A stretch of DNA of 64,000 bases from an uncultured Flavobacteriales bacterium. Its GTDB lineage: Bacteria; Bacteroidota; Bacteroidia; Flavobacteriales_G; Salibacteraceae. The stretch lies in contig CALSRO010000005.1 of assembly GCA_943788775.1 (NCBI GenBank), forward strand, positions 434,001 through 498,000. Reading direction: 5' to 3'. The position numbers and the translations under genes are program-made. The notes beneath the pieces are model-generated. The model saw only the letters and a list, made by a program, of their open reading frames with translations, was not told where the DNA came from and made no database searches. Shown here piece after piece: positions 39,875 to 48,422 of the stretch (within the stretch, counting starts at the first letter, position 1; the number at the start of each line of letters is the position of its first letter).

Positions 39875-40783
39875 CTATGTGTCAGAAGTGAGTCTTTTAA
39901 AGACATCTTCAAGTTTGTCTTCTTCTTTTTGAATGGTCAATACGCTGAGTTTATTGTTTACAGCAAATTCGAAAATATTTGGACGTATATCGACATCAGA
40001 ATCGCTTCCCAAAAGCCAGGTCTTATCGTCTAACTTTTTCACGTCACTGACATTTTTAATGTTGCTCAACAGATTCACAGCAATAGTAGAATCAAATTCA
40101 ACTCTAATAACTTGCTTGATTTGTGTAGATCGTAGGTTCTTGGATTTATCGTCAGCAACGATTTTTCCATGATTGATTATGATTACCCTGTCGCAGATCG
40201 CATCCACCTCTTGCATAATATGTGTGCTCAGCATCACCGTACGCTCCTTGCCTACTGTTCGAATCAAGTTTCGAATTTCCACTATCTGATTGGGGTCAAG
40301 ACCCGTGGTAGGTTCGTCAAGTATTAACACCTCGGGGTCGTGTATCATGGCTTGGGCTAAACCTACTCGCTGCCTATATCCCTTACTTAAAGCACCAATT
40401 TTCTTCTTGCGTTCTAAGGTCAATCCGACCTGTTCAATCATTTCATCGACCCGATTCTTTCGATTTCCAAGCTTATGTATTCCTGCAATAAATTCGAGGT
40501 ATTCACGCACATACATATCAGGATAGAGGGGGTTGTGTTCAGGTAAATATCCAACCTTTGATTTAACCTCCATTGGATTCTCGGCAACATCAAACCCACA
40601 TACTTTCACACTGCCCGCTGATTGCGGTATATAGCAAGAAATAATCTTCATCATTGTTGATTTTCCCGCTCCATTTGGACCTAAAAAACCGATGATATTA
40701 CCTTTTTTGATTCCAAAACTTACATCATCAAGCGCACGTTGCTCTCCATATAGTTTTGTAACGTTAGAAACCTCTATCGACAT
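39875..40783 (-). CDS. gldA: ABC transporter ATP-binding protein GldA
   Basis: GldA is the ATPase of the GldAFG ABC transporter needed for gliding in some flavobacteria. The 302-residue protein has Walker A GPNGAGKST (35-43), the Q-loop region YLPEHNPLYPDMYV, the signature LSKGYRQRVGLAQA, Walker B VLILDEPTTGLD, and an extra C-terminal domain of about 80 residues. The N-terminal SIEVSNVTKLYGEQRAL and the YLPEHNPLY block match GldA as I recall it. gldF and gldG are not in the window; in many species gldA stands alone. Confidence 0.86.
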   Translation of the reverse strand: MSIEVSNVTKLYGEQRALDDVSFGIKKGNIIGFLGPNGAGKSTMMKIISCYIPQSAGSVKVCGFDVAENPMEVKSKVGYLPEHNPLYPDMYVREYLEFIAGIHKLGNRKNRVDEMIEQVGLTLERKKKIGALSKGYRQRVGLAQAMIHDPEVLILDEPTTGLDPNQIVEIRNLIRTVGKERTVMLSTHIMQEVDAICDRVIIINHGKIVADDKSKNLRSTQIKQVIRVEFDSTIAVNLLSNIKNVSDVKKLDDKTWLLGSDSDVDIRPNIFEFAVNNKLSVLTIQKEEDKLEDVFKRLTSDT

Positions 40784-40845
40784 AAGGCGAAGTTAATTAG
40801 TCTGTCTATTGAATACATGGGATTATTACACAATTTAGGAACTGA

Positions 40846-41751
40846 CTATTTATAAAGTGTAATCCTGAATCGCTCTTCAAATCCAACAGCACCTTGAACT
40901 CCCCCTGAATGAATGAATAAAACGCTGCTGCCTTTCGGAAAAAAACTGGTTTTACATAATGATTCGATGGCCAACATAACCTTACCGGTATAGATTGGAT
41001 CCAGCTTAATTGAGGTTTTTAGATAAAATGTTTGGATGAAGTTGATTAAATCTGGAGTCCATTTTGCGTAACCCCCAAGGTGAAAACCATTCAAAATCGT
41101 TGCATTTGGGCTTAACTCAAATGTTTTATCCATTTTGATGATGTCACTCAATAAGTTTTCGTGTTTGTGAATCGGAATTCCAATAATTTTTTGCACCGAT
41201 GGCGCTGCTTTTACGAGGCCCGCAAAGGTGGTTCCTGTGCCCATTGCACACACTACATAATCATATTTACTAGTTCGAGAATCCAGCATTTTCATAGCTC
41301 CATCGATTCCAAGCAAATTTGCTCCTCCTTCAGGAATGATGTGCGAGCTTGGGTATTGTTGTTTTAATGAATTTATATAGTTGGGGTCATTTTTTGACTT
41401 GTATTCTTCTCGTGATATAAACTTCAACTTCATTCCGCAGCACTCAGCATAAGCGAGGGTCGGATTTCTATTTGAAGGCGCCTCGCCTCGGATTATGCCA
41501 ATAGAGTTTAAGCCATGTTTCTGACACATAGAAGCCGTAGCCGCAATGTGATTTGAATAAGCACCGCCAAAGGTGACTATGGAGTCTAGTTTATTTTCCT
41601 CGGCAAATTCAATGTTTCGTAACAATTTGAAGAGTTTGTTTCCACTGATTTTAGGATGAATCAGGTCATCTCTTTTCATATGTATAGTTAACCCATCGTA
41701 AGCAGGCCAATCAATCGGCTGAATATCTGATTTGGGTAAAGTAATTTCCAT
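40846..41751 (-). CDS. PLP-dependent ACC deaminase / D-cysteine desulfhydrase family protein
   Basis: The 301-residue fold-type II PLP enzyme has the cofactor lysine in ISGNKLFKL, FGGAYSNHIAATA near 80, the glycine loop AMGTGTTFAG, and a late FIHSGGVQGAVGF. The family covers 1-aminocyclopropane-1-carboxylate deaminase and D-cysteine desulfhydrase; residues that separate the two cannot be judged with confidence here. In Bacteroidota, D-cysteine desulfhydrase-like activity is the more likely. The gene is divergent from the small DUF5522 gene. Confidence 0.85.
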   Translation of the reverse strand: MEITLPKSDIQPIDWPAYDGLTIHMKRDDLIHPKISGNKLFKLLRNIEFAEENKLDSIVTFGGAYSNHIAATASMCQKHGLNSIGIIRGEAPSNRNPTLAYAECCGMKLKFISREEYKSKNDPNYINSLKQQYPSSHIIPEGGANLLGIDGAMKMLDSRTSKYDYVVCAMGTGTTFAGLVKAAPSVQKIIGIPIHKHENLLSDIIKMDKTFELSPNATILNGFHLGGYAKWTPDLINFIQTFYLKTSIKLDPIYTGKVMLAIESLCKTSFFPKGSSVLFIHSGGVQGAVGFEERFRITLYK

Positions 41752-41772
41752 TTCAACGGTAAATAAACAAAC

Positions 41773-41787
41773 ATGGTTTTAAACCAT
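41773..41787. repeat. Dyad in the divergent intergenic region
   Basis: ATGGTTT-T-AAACCAT is a perfect 7-bp inverted repeat located 22 bases upstream of the PLP gene start and about 50 bases upstream of the DUF5522 gene. It is placed as an operator would be, but is AT-rich and short. Confidence 0.35.
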
Positions 41788-41839
41788 TTCTATTTCATGT
41801 TGTTTATCTCAATTAATCCTTCGATCAAAAAAGAACGAT

Positions 41840-42025
41840 ATGTTTGACGGCATGAGTGGTATTGGAAATCGATCAAAATTGGCCCAAGAGGACTATTACA
41901 TGAGCGAGGACGGATATTTGGTTTTCACGGAGAAATACCATTTGAAACGAGGCTACTGCTGTAAAAGTGGATGCAAACATTGTCCTTTTGGATACGACAA
42001 GCGAACAGGCAGGTTCAAGAAATAG
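41840..42025 (+). CDS. Small Cys-rich DUF5522 protein
   Basis: The 61-residue protein ends in the conserved block YHLKRGYCCKSGCKHCPFGY followed by a basic tail. Four cysteines in CC-x3-C-x2-C spacing suggest a metal or Fe-S binding knuckle. I recognise it as DUF5522, a small family of unknown function in Bacteroidota and other bacteria. The start may also be the ATG at 41852. hutU begins 72 bases downstream. Confidence 0.75.
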   Translation: MFDGMSGIGNRSKLAQEDYYMSEDGYLVFTEKYHLKRGYCCKSGCKHCPFGYDKRTGRFKK

Positions 42026-42097
42026 TCAAAACTCAACGATCATTTCCGCTGCTATTGACTCAATTGCCATCTTTGGTTTTTCTTTCAAAATTGATCT

Positions 42098-44092
42098 ATG
42101 TCGAAATCACTCTTTAAGAAAGCAATTAAAGTTGGAATTCCAGCGAAATTGCCCATGGCGAAAGCCTTAGATCCTAACCAAAGTCATGCTCCAAGACGAA
42201 AGGAAATCTTATCATCTGATGAGAAAAAGCTCGCAATTCGCAATGCTTTAAGATATTTCCCTGAGGGGTGGCATCAAGAACTTGCAGTTGAGTTTGCGCA
42301 GGAATTAAAGGACTTCGGTAGAATCTACATGCATCGTTTTCGTCCAGATTATGAGATGCATGCTCGATCAATTGATGAGTATCCTGGGCATTGTCAGCAG
42401 GCAAAAGCAATCCAATTGATGATTCAAAATAACTTGGATCCTCGTGTTGCGCAGCACCCACACGAATTGATAACTTACGGTGGGAATGGTGCTGTGTTCC
42501 AGAATTGGGCCCAATACTTACTTACAATGCAGTATTTGAGTGAGATGAAGGAGGATCAGACATTGGTCATATACAGTGGTCACCCAATGGGCTTATTCCC
42601 TTCGCATACGGAGGCTCCAAGGGTTGTAGTAACCAATGGTATGATGATTCCAAATTATAGTAAGCCGGATGATTGGGAGAAGTACAATGCATTAGGCGTT
42701 ACTCAATATGGACAAATGACTGCCGGTAGCTATATGTACATAGGCCCGCAAGGAATTGTACATGGAACAACTATCACTGTGCTCAATGCATGTCGAAAAA
42801 TTGGTGGAGGAACCGATGGGAGGCTGTTCGTTACTGCTGGTTTGGGGGGTATGAGTGGCGCCCAGCCAAAGGCAGGAAATATTGCTGGTGTTGTAAGCAT
42901 CACTGCCGAGGTGAATCCAGCTGCAGCATATAAACGACATGAACAAGGATGGGTTGATGAAGTAATTGAGGATGCTGATGAGGCGATTAAAACAGCATCA
43001 AAATGGATCAATAAGAAGGAAGCACATTCGATTGCGTACTTAGGTAATATTGTAACCCTTTGGGAGAAGCTGGTCGAATCCGATGTTAGGGTAGATTTAG
43101 GTTCAGATCAGACCTCCTTACATAACCCATGGGCGGGAGGTTATTATCCTGTACAACTAGGTTTCGATGAGGCGAATGAGCTGATGGCCACAGATCCCGA
43201 TCGGTTCAAAAGTCTTGTTGAAGAATCTCTAAGAAGGCAGGCTGCTGCTATTAATACGCTTTCTGAAAGAGGCATGTATTTCTTTGATTATGGAAACGCG
43301 TTTTTGCTAGAAGCAAGTCGGGCAGGCGCGGAGGTGATGGCCGCAAACAAAATTGATTTCCGCTATCCTTCTTACGTTCAGGACATTCTTGGTCCGATGT
43401 GTTTTGATTACGGGTTTGGTCCATTTCGGTGGGTATGTACTTCTGGAAATTCCGAGGACTTGGCTGCAACGGATAAAATTGCTTGTGAAGTTTTAGAAAA
43501 GATTCGGAAAAAGTCACCACCGGAAATTCAGCAGCAGATGGCGGATAATATCAAATGGATAAAAGAAGCTGGTCAGAATAAAATGGTGGTAGGTTCTCAA
43601 GCTCGCATTTTATATGCAGATGCTGAGGGTAGAATAAAAATTGCCAAAGCATTCAATAAAGCGATTAAAAAAAGAGAAATCGGTCCTGTTGTTTTAGGAC
43701 GAGATCACCACGATGTATCAGGGACGGACTCGCCTTTTAGGGAGACGAGTAATATTTATGATGGGTCTCGATTCACTGCAGATATGGCTGTTCAAAATTT
43801 TGTTGGCGATGCCTTTAGAGGTGCTACCTGGATAAGTCTCCACAATGGCGGTGGAGTAGGATGGGGTGAAGTAATAAACGGTGGCTTTGGAATGTTGTTG
43901 GACGGTACAGCAAATGCGGATCGAAGACTGAAGATGATGCTTCATTGGGATGTCAATAATGGAATTGCAAGAAGAAGCTGGGCAAGAAATGAGGAAGCAA
44001 TCTTTGCTATTAAGCGGGCGATGGAAAATGAGCAGCGACTGAAGGTGACTTTGCCACATTTAGTAGATGATCAAATCATTGAAAACCTTTAG
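42098..44092 (+). CDS. hutU: Urocanate hydratase
   Basis: HutU hydrates urocanate to imidazolone propionate in histidine breakdown, using NAD as an electrophile. The 664-residue protein carries the YGGNGAVFQNWAQY start of the core, the NAD motif TAGLGGMSGAQPKA, and the active-site FGPFRWVCTSGN. It is longer than the common 550-residue form, as in many Bacteroidota. hutH, hutI and hutG are not in the window. A YkoF-like gene follows after 3 bases. Confidence 0.95.
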   Translation: MSKSLFKKAIKVGIPAKLPMAKALDPNQSHAPRRKEILSSDEKKLAIRNALRYFPEGWHQELAVEFAQELKDFGRIYMHRFRPDYEMHARSIDEYPGHCQQAKAIQLMIQNNLDPRVAQHPHELITYGGNGAVFQNWAQYLLTMQYLSEMKEDQTLVIYSGHPMGLFPSHTEAPRVVVTNGMMIPNYSKPDDWEKYNALGVTQYGQMTAGSYMYIGPQGIVHGTTITVLNACRKIGGGTDGRLFVTAGLGGMSGAQPKAGNIAGVVSITAEVNPAAAYKRHEQGWVDEVIEDADEAIKTASKWINKKEAHSIAYLGNIVTLWEKLVESDVRVDLGSDQTSLHNPWAGGYYPVQLGFDEANELMATDPDRFKSLVEESLRRQAAAINTLSERGMYFFDYGNAFLLEASRAGAEVMAANKIDFRYPSYVQDILGPMCFDYGFGPFRWVCTSGNSEDLAATDKIACEVLEKIRKKSPPEIQQQMADNIKWIKEAGQNKMVVGSQARILYADAEGRIKIAKAFNKAIKKREIGPVVLGRDHHDVSGTDSPFRETSNIYDGSRFTADMAVQNFVGDAFRGATWISLHNGGGVGWGEVINGGFGMLLDGTANADRRLKMMLHWDVNNGIARRSWARNEEAIFAIKRAMENEQRLKVTLPHLVDDQIIENL

Positions 44093-44095
44093 AAA

Positions 44096-44365
44096 ATGGA
44101 TATTACGGTAGAGATTTCCATGTGCCCCTTGCGTGAGAATTATGAGCCTGCCATTGTTGAGTTCATTACTAATATAAAGGGAATAGAAAACTTAGAAGTA
44201 CGAGTCAATCCGTCTGCTACTCACATTTTTGGTCCATATGATTTAGTAATGGACGCCTTGAAAGCGGAAATTGCAAAATCGTTTCATAAATATGGAAAGG
44301 CCGTCTTTGCTGTGAAGTTTTTAAATGGGAACCTTAGTGAGTCATTAGATGGAAAGAACCTCTAA
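44096..44365 (+). CDS. YkoF/MTH1187-like small protein
   Basis: The 89-residue protein fits a single ferredoxin-like YkoF/MTH1187 domain: MDITVEISMCPL at the first strand, VRVNPSATHIFGPYDLVMDAL, then a helix and KAVFAVKFL as last strand. Some relatives bind thiamin or its pyrimidine moiety. It begins 3 bases after hutU, but the NadR-like kinase, TPP riboswitch and ThiE-like gene downstream hint at a thiamin context. The ligand is not established. Confidence 0.65.
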   Translation: MDITVEISMCPLRENYEPAIVEFITNIKGIENLEVRVNPSATHIFGPYDLVMDALKAEIAKSFHKYGKAVFAVKFLNGNLSESLDGKNL

Positions 44366-44405
44366 ATCGGTCATTATCAATAATAAAATTCTGATTTGTT
44401 TATTA

Positions 44406-44413
44406 TACTTTTG
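44406..44413 (+). promoter_or_regulatory. -7 promoter element for the NadR-like kinase gene
   Basis: TACTTTTG matches TAnnTTTG exactly, 58 bases before the ATG at 44472. Confidence 0.4.
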
Positions 44414-44471
44414 CAACTTGAAAAATTGAATGAGGTTAATTTCAGCCAATTTCAACTCTAAAGATTGATTC

Positions 44472-45071
44472 ATGGATAATACATCGGAAGATCAGGACAA
44501 TCAACTTTCTAGGAATGGTGGGGGCGATAAGAAGCTAGTAAAACTGGCAATTGTTGGTCCTGAGTGTTCTGGGAAAACGACACTAGCTAAAGCATTGTCG
44601 GAAGCTTGGAACGAACCCTTTGTGGAAGAGTTTTCAAGAGAGTACCTCGAAGCGCTTGGAAGAAACTATAATCAAGACGATATTCTCGATATAGCCAAGG
44701 GGCAACTAGAACGTGAATATAAGGTGGCCGATGATTGCAATCACTTCTTGATTTGCGATACAAACACACTCGTTTCGAAGGTTTGGGCAGAAGTGAGATT
44801 TGGTAGAGCCCAGAATTGGATTGAACGTCAGTTTTTGGAAAAGCCATATCAACTATATATCCTTTGTGGACATAAAGGGATTGAATGGGAATATGACGAC
44901 CTTAGAGAAAATCCAGACGATAGGCAAGATCTGTATGATCACTATCGTAAAGCTCTTGTGCGAGCTGGTAAACGGTTCTTAGAAGTAGAAGGAACCACCG
45001 AAGAACGAATTACTAAGATCAAAAAAGTCCTCAAAAGGCAGCGTTTACTTCCTAAAGAAGTGGCTGCTTGA
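44472..45071 (+). CDS. NadR-like P-loop nucleoside kinase (AAA ATPase)
   Basis: The 199-residue protein has Walker A VGPECSGKTTLAKAL (about 28-42), the VEEFSREYLE block and ICDTNTLVSKVW, as in the ribosylnicotinamide-kinase domain of NadR. In Bacteroidota such stand-alone kinases often lie with PnuC/PnuT vitamin transporters and TPP-controlled genes, where they are thought to trap the vitamin by phosphorylation. No pnu gene is visible here. It is followed by a terminator and then the TPP riboswitch. Substrate (nicotinamide riboside or thiamin) is open. Confidence 0.78.
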   Translation: MDNTSEDQDNQLSRNGGGDKKLVKLAIVGPECSGKTTLAKALSEAWNEPFVEEFSREYLEALGRNYNQDDILDIAKGQLEREYKVADDCNHFLICDTNTLVSKVWAEVRFGRAQNWIERQFLEKPYQLYILCGHKGIEWEYDDLRENPDDRQDLYDHYRKALVRAGKRFLEVEGTTEERITKIKKVLKRQRLLPKEVAA

Positions 45072-45090
45072 TTCAGATAAAACCAATTAA

Positions 45091-45120
45091 AAACCCCGAC
45101 AAAATAGTCGGGGTTTTTTT
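45091..45120 (+). terminator. Rho-independent terminator after the NadR-like kinase gene
   Basis: A perfect 10-bp stem (AAACCCCGAC/GTCGGGGTTT) with loop AAAATA and a following T run. Confidence 0.93.
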
Positions 45121-45133
45121 ATGTGAAATAGTT

Positions 45134-45141
45134 TAGTTTCG
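45134..45141 (+). promoter_or_regulatory. Possible -7 element before the TPP riboswitch
   Basis: TAGTTTCG differs from TAnnTTTG at one base. Initiation about 6 bases downstream would start the RNA just at the riboswitch 5' end. Confidence 0.35.
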
Positions 45142-45147
45142 CCACAA

Positions 45148-45228
45148 CTAACTGGGGTGTTTCGTTTTTTCGAGACTGAGATCATACCCATTGAACCTGA
45201 TCAGGTAATGCTGATAAGGGATGCTTGA
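45148..45228 (+). promoter_or_regulatory. TPP (thiamin pyrophosphate) riboswitch, thi box
   Basis: The core elements of the thi box are present in order: CTGGGGTG, a variable hairpin (TTTCG/CGAGA), ACTGAGATCATACCC with the CTGAGA loop that binds the pyrimidine, then TTGAACCTGATCAGGTAATG and CTGATAAGGGAT. It lies upstream of the TonB-dependent receptor start at 45283, leaving about 55 bases for an expression platform. This predicts repression of the receptor when thiamin pyrophosphate is plentiful. Confidence 0.93.
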
Positions 45229-45282
45229 TAGCGATGTCCTACGCTAAAAGAAGTGCCGCAGTTAGCCTAAAGATACTGCGGC

Positions 45283-47715
45283 ATGAAAAGAATATTTCTA
45301 CTCTTCACCATTGTTTTATTGAGCCATTTTGTCAACGCACAAGTGACCATATTGGGCACAATTACCGGTCAGGCTGGAGAACCCTTGGTGGGAGCCTCTA
45401 TTTACATTTTAGATTCGCGATTAGGTACAACTTCGAATAGTTCTGGTTTTTATAAACTCAGCCTGGCCGAAGGGACTCATATACTCGGAGTAGATTATAT
45501 TGGATACAAGAGTACTATTGATACAATTGCTTTATCAGAAGACATGTCTAAGGATTATCGACTCAAGATAAATCCCTTTTTAAGCGATGAATTCGTAGTG
45601 GAGGCCACAAGGGTTAACAATAACTTGCCATTCACATTTCAGGATATATCAAAAGAAGAAATTGAACAGAACAATTTGGGACAGGATTTGCCGATTTTGC
45701 TTAATCAAACTGTCTCCGCTGTTACTACCTCTGATGCTGGAGCTGGAGTAGGATACACTGGAATTCGAATTAGAGGTAGCGATGCCACAAGAATTAATGT
45801 AACAGTCAATGGCGTTCCAATCAATGATGCAGAATCTCATGGTGTATTTTGGGTAAATATGCCTGATTTTGCCAGCACAACAAATAGTATCCAGATTCAA
45901 AGAGGAGTTGGAACTTCTTCTAATGGAGCTGCGGCTTTTGGGGCAAGTATAAATCTTCAAACCACTGGGTTTGATAGCACTGCATTTGTAGAATTCAATA
46001 ATAGCTATGGTTCATTCAATACTCACCGACATAATGTGATTTATAATTCTGGTCTGGTCAGTAAACATTTCAATTTTGAAGGTAGGTTGTCTTACATAGG
46101 CAGTGACGGATATATTGATAGATCAGCATCGAACCTCCGATCATATTATGTTGCGGGAGGTTATTACCGCAAAAAGCTCATGATCAAGGGAGTTGTATTC
46201 AGCGGGAAAGAGATTACTCAGCAAGCTTGGTGGGGTACTCCGCAATCGAGAGTTGAAGGAGATGATGCGTCCATGATCGTTCATGCTGCCAACAATGGGT
46301 TGTCCGAATCACAAACTGAGAACTTGTTATCTAGCGGCAGGACTTATAATTATTATACCTATAAAAATGAAATTGATAATTATACTCAAAGTCACTATCA
46401 ATTAATATCAGGGTTTCAAATAAATCAAAATCTTTACTTAAACATTACAGGCCACTATACACGAGGCTTGGGATTCTTCGAACAATTCAAAGAAGATGCT
46501 GAGTTTAGTGATTTCGGATTGAATAGTCCAATCGTTGGAACCGATACATTCACCAATTCCAATGTTGTCGTAAGGCGTTGGTTAGACAATCATTTTTACG
46601 GAGGGGTTTATTCATTGCAATATGATAAAGGCATATTTGCTGCAACAATGGGAGGCTCATACAATGAATATATCGGTGATCACTTTGGTGAAATTATTTG
46701 GGCTGAATTTGCTCAAGATCTTGAAAAAGATCAACGGTATTATAATAGTGAATCGAAAAAGGCAGATTTTTCAAATTACGTGAAGGCTAGCTTGCAATTG
46801 AACAATGTGACGCTCTTGGCAGATGTTCAATATCGACACATTGACTATACAAGTGCCGGTTTAGACAATGACCAAAGGCCAATAAAGATCAATAGACACT
46901 ATAACTTCATTAACCCAAAACTCGGGTTGAATCTTCAATTGAACTCTGAGAATAGACTGTATGTTTCAGTAGCCCGGGCCAGTAGAGAACCGGTTAGAAG
47001 TGATTTTACGGATGCTGCTCCAGGCGCAACTCCTTTGCCGGAGTTTTTAACCAATGGTGAGTTGGGGTGGAACGTTAATCGCCCATTGTTTTCGTTTGGT
47101 GCGAATGCGTATTTCATGTATTACACAGATCAACTTGTATTAACAGGTGAGGTAAATGATGTCGGATCTCCTGTTCGCACCAATGTGGATGAAAGTTATC
47201 GAGCAGGTCTTGAACTAGACGCAATCATTGGTAAAAACACGGGGTTATATTGGCAACCAAACCTCTCTATAAGTCAAAATAAGATCTTAGAGTTTGAAGA
47301 AACAATCCTTGATTATACCAACGGATACGAAGTCATAATGATCAAGCATGAAAACACAGATATTGCCTTTAGTCCTTCAATAATTTCGGGATCTCAACTT
47401 GGTTTCAGAACCAAGTTTGGGCTTCAAATTGCTGTAATTTCAAAATTTGTTGGAAGGCAATTTTTAGACAATACATCAAATCGAAATCGATCCATCGATC
47501 CTTTTTGGACCACCGATGCATTAATCAACTATCAAGTCAATTCAAAACACTGGAAAAATGTGGAGTTGACTTTGTTAGTCAATAATGTTTTTAGTTATGA
47601 ATACGAATCGAACGGCTACACCTACAGCTATATCTATTCCGACCTGGTTACAGAAAATTTTTATTATCCGCAGGCTACAGTTAACTGGTTGGCAGGATTA
47701 AAGTGGAGATTCTAA
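45283..47715 (+). CDS. TonB-dependent receptor under TPP riboswitch control, probable thiamin uptake
   Basis: The 810-residue protein has a signal peptide (MKRIFLLFTIVLLSHFVNA), a carboxypeptidase-regulatory-like beta-sandwich domain (about 23-105), a plug domain with GIRIRGSDATRINVTVNGVP, and the 22-strand barrel to the C-terminal Phe. The TPP riboswitch in its leader makes thiamin or a precursor the likely cargo, as for the Omr1-type receptors described in Bacteroidota. No inner-membrane partner is adjacent. It ends overlapping the convergent ThiE-like gene by four bases. Confidence 0.9.
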   Translation: MKRIFLLFTIVLLSHFVNAQVTILGTITGQAGEPLVGASIYILDSRLGTTSNSSGFYKLSLAEGTHILGVDYIGYKSTIDTIALSEDMSKDYRLKINPFLSDEFVVEATRVNNNLPFTFQDISKEEIEQNNLGQDLPILLNQTVSAVTTSDAGAGVGYTGIRIRGSDATRINVTVNGVPINDAESHGVFWVNMPDFASTTNSIQIQRGVGTSSNGAAAFGASINLQTTGFDSTAFVEFNNSYGSFNTHRHNVIYNSGLVSKHFNFEGRLSYIGSDGYIDRSASNLRSYYVAGGYYRKKLMIKGVVFSGKEITQQAWWGTPQSRVEGDDASMIVHAANNGLSESQTENLLSSGRTYNYYTYKNEIDNYTQSHYQLISGFQINQNLYLNITGHYTRGLGFFEQFKEDAEFSDFGLNSPIVGTDTFTNSNVVVRRWLDNHFYGGVYSLQYDKGIFAATMGGSYNEYIGDHFGEIIWAEFAQDLEKDQRYYNSESKKADFSNYVKASLQLNNVTLLADVQYRHIDYTSAGLDNDQRPIKINRHYNFINPKLGLNLQLNSENRLYVSVARASREPVRSDFTDAAPGATPLPEFLTNGELGWNVNRPLFSFGANAYFMYYTDQLVLTGEVNDVGSPVRTNVDESYRAGLELDAIIGKNTGLYWQPNLSISQNKILEFEETILDYTNGYEVIMIKHENTDIAFSPSIISGSQLGFRTKFGLQIAVISKFVGRQFLDNTSNRNRSIDPFWTTDALINYQVNSKHWKNVELTLLVNNVFSYEYESNGYTYSYIYSDLVTENFYYPQATVNWLAGLKWRF

Positions 47716-48320
47716 GCTGCTAAGAAAGAGTTTAATTGATTTAAAGCCGATTCAAGATCTGACTTGAAAATTGAGCTAGACAAACCAGCTCCATGAAAAT
47801 GAGCGTTTTTTAAAACTGGTATGACTTCGTTACTCATTCCACCTATTGCAATAACTGGCTGAAGATTGCTCCCAATAACATTTTGCAAAAGCTTTAAGCC
47901 GGAATCTTCAAAATTGAACTTTGAACTCGAACTGAAAACATTACTAAGGAAAATATAGTCGAATTTAACTTGGTTTTCCCTCAAGCTTTGTAAACTATGA
48001 AATGTTGCAGATAACTTTAAACTCGGATTCCAAAGGCGGAGTTTAAATCTTAATAGCCTATTCTTAAAACTATTATCCCTGTGATTACGCTTTAAATGAA
48101 CACCTTTCAATTTAAACTTCTTGGCTAATTGGTACTTCCCATGTAGAACCAATCTATCATGATACTTTTCTGGGATTTCGCGAATAAAATCAGTAACCTC
48201 CTGAGTACTTAATTTGGGTTTTCTTATGTGCAATGTGTCTAACCCATGCTCAAACAACTGGACTATTCTTGACGTTTCATTTTCCACTTTCCCAGAGGAA
48301 GTAATCACAATTACCTGCAT
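47712..48320 (-). CDS. ThiE/TenI-like thiamin phosphate synthase family protein
   Basis: The 202-residue TIM-barrel protein resembles thiamin phosphate synthase: LDTLHIRKPKLS in place of the usual QLR.K block, RLVLHGKYQLAKKFKLKGVHLKR for the NDR..LA..GVHLG segment, FHSLQSL, and VIAIGGMSNEVI. Several catalytic positions are altered (for instance LHGK where NDR is expected), so it may be a TenI-like or degenerate paralogue, not a full ThiE. It is convergent with the riboswitch-controlled receptor, which supports a thiamin role. Confidence 0.68.
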   Translation of the reverse strand: MQVIVITSSGKVENETSRIVQLFEHGLDTLHIRKPKLSTQEVTDFIREIPEKYHDRLVLHGKYQLAKKFKLKGVHLKRNHRDNSFKNRLLRFKLRLWNPSLKLSATFHSLQSLRENQVKFDYIFLSNVFSSSSKFNFEDSGLKLLQNVIGSNLQPVIAIGGMSNEVIPVLKNAHFHGAGLSSSIFKSDLESALNQLNSFLAA

Positions 48321-48406
48321 ATTAAAAACGGGGTTTGATTACATAATTAGGTAAATCCACTTTTACATGCAATCGATACGCTAGTCGAGCCGTTTCGAAT
48401 TTGTTT

Positions 48407-48422
48407 AAAACTAGCTAGTTTT
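48407..48422. repeat. 16-bp palindrome at the 3' end of the GGGPS gene
   Basis: AAAACTAGCTAGTTTT is a perfect palindrome that includes the GGGPS stop codon. It could be a weak AU-rich terminator hairpin on the minus strand or a protein site ahead of the ThiE-like gene. Confidence 0.35.

Noticed and set aside
48321-48410. tRNA or small RNA between the ThiE-like and GGGPS genes
   Set aside because: No cloverleaf arms, TTC-loop or terminator found; only an AT-rich palindrome at one edge.
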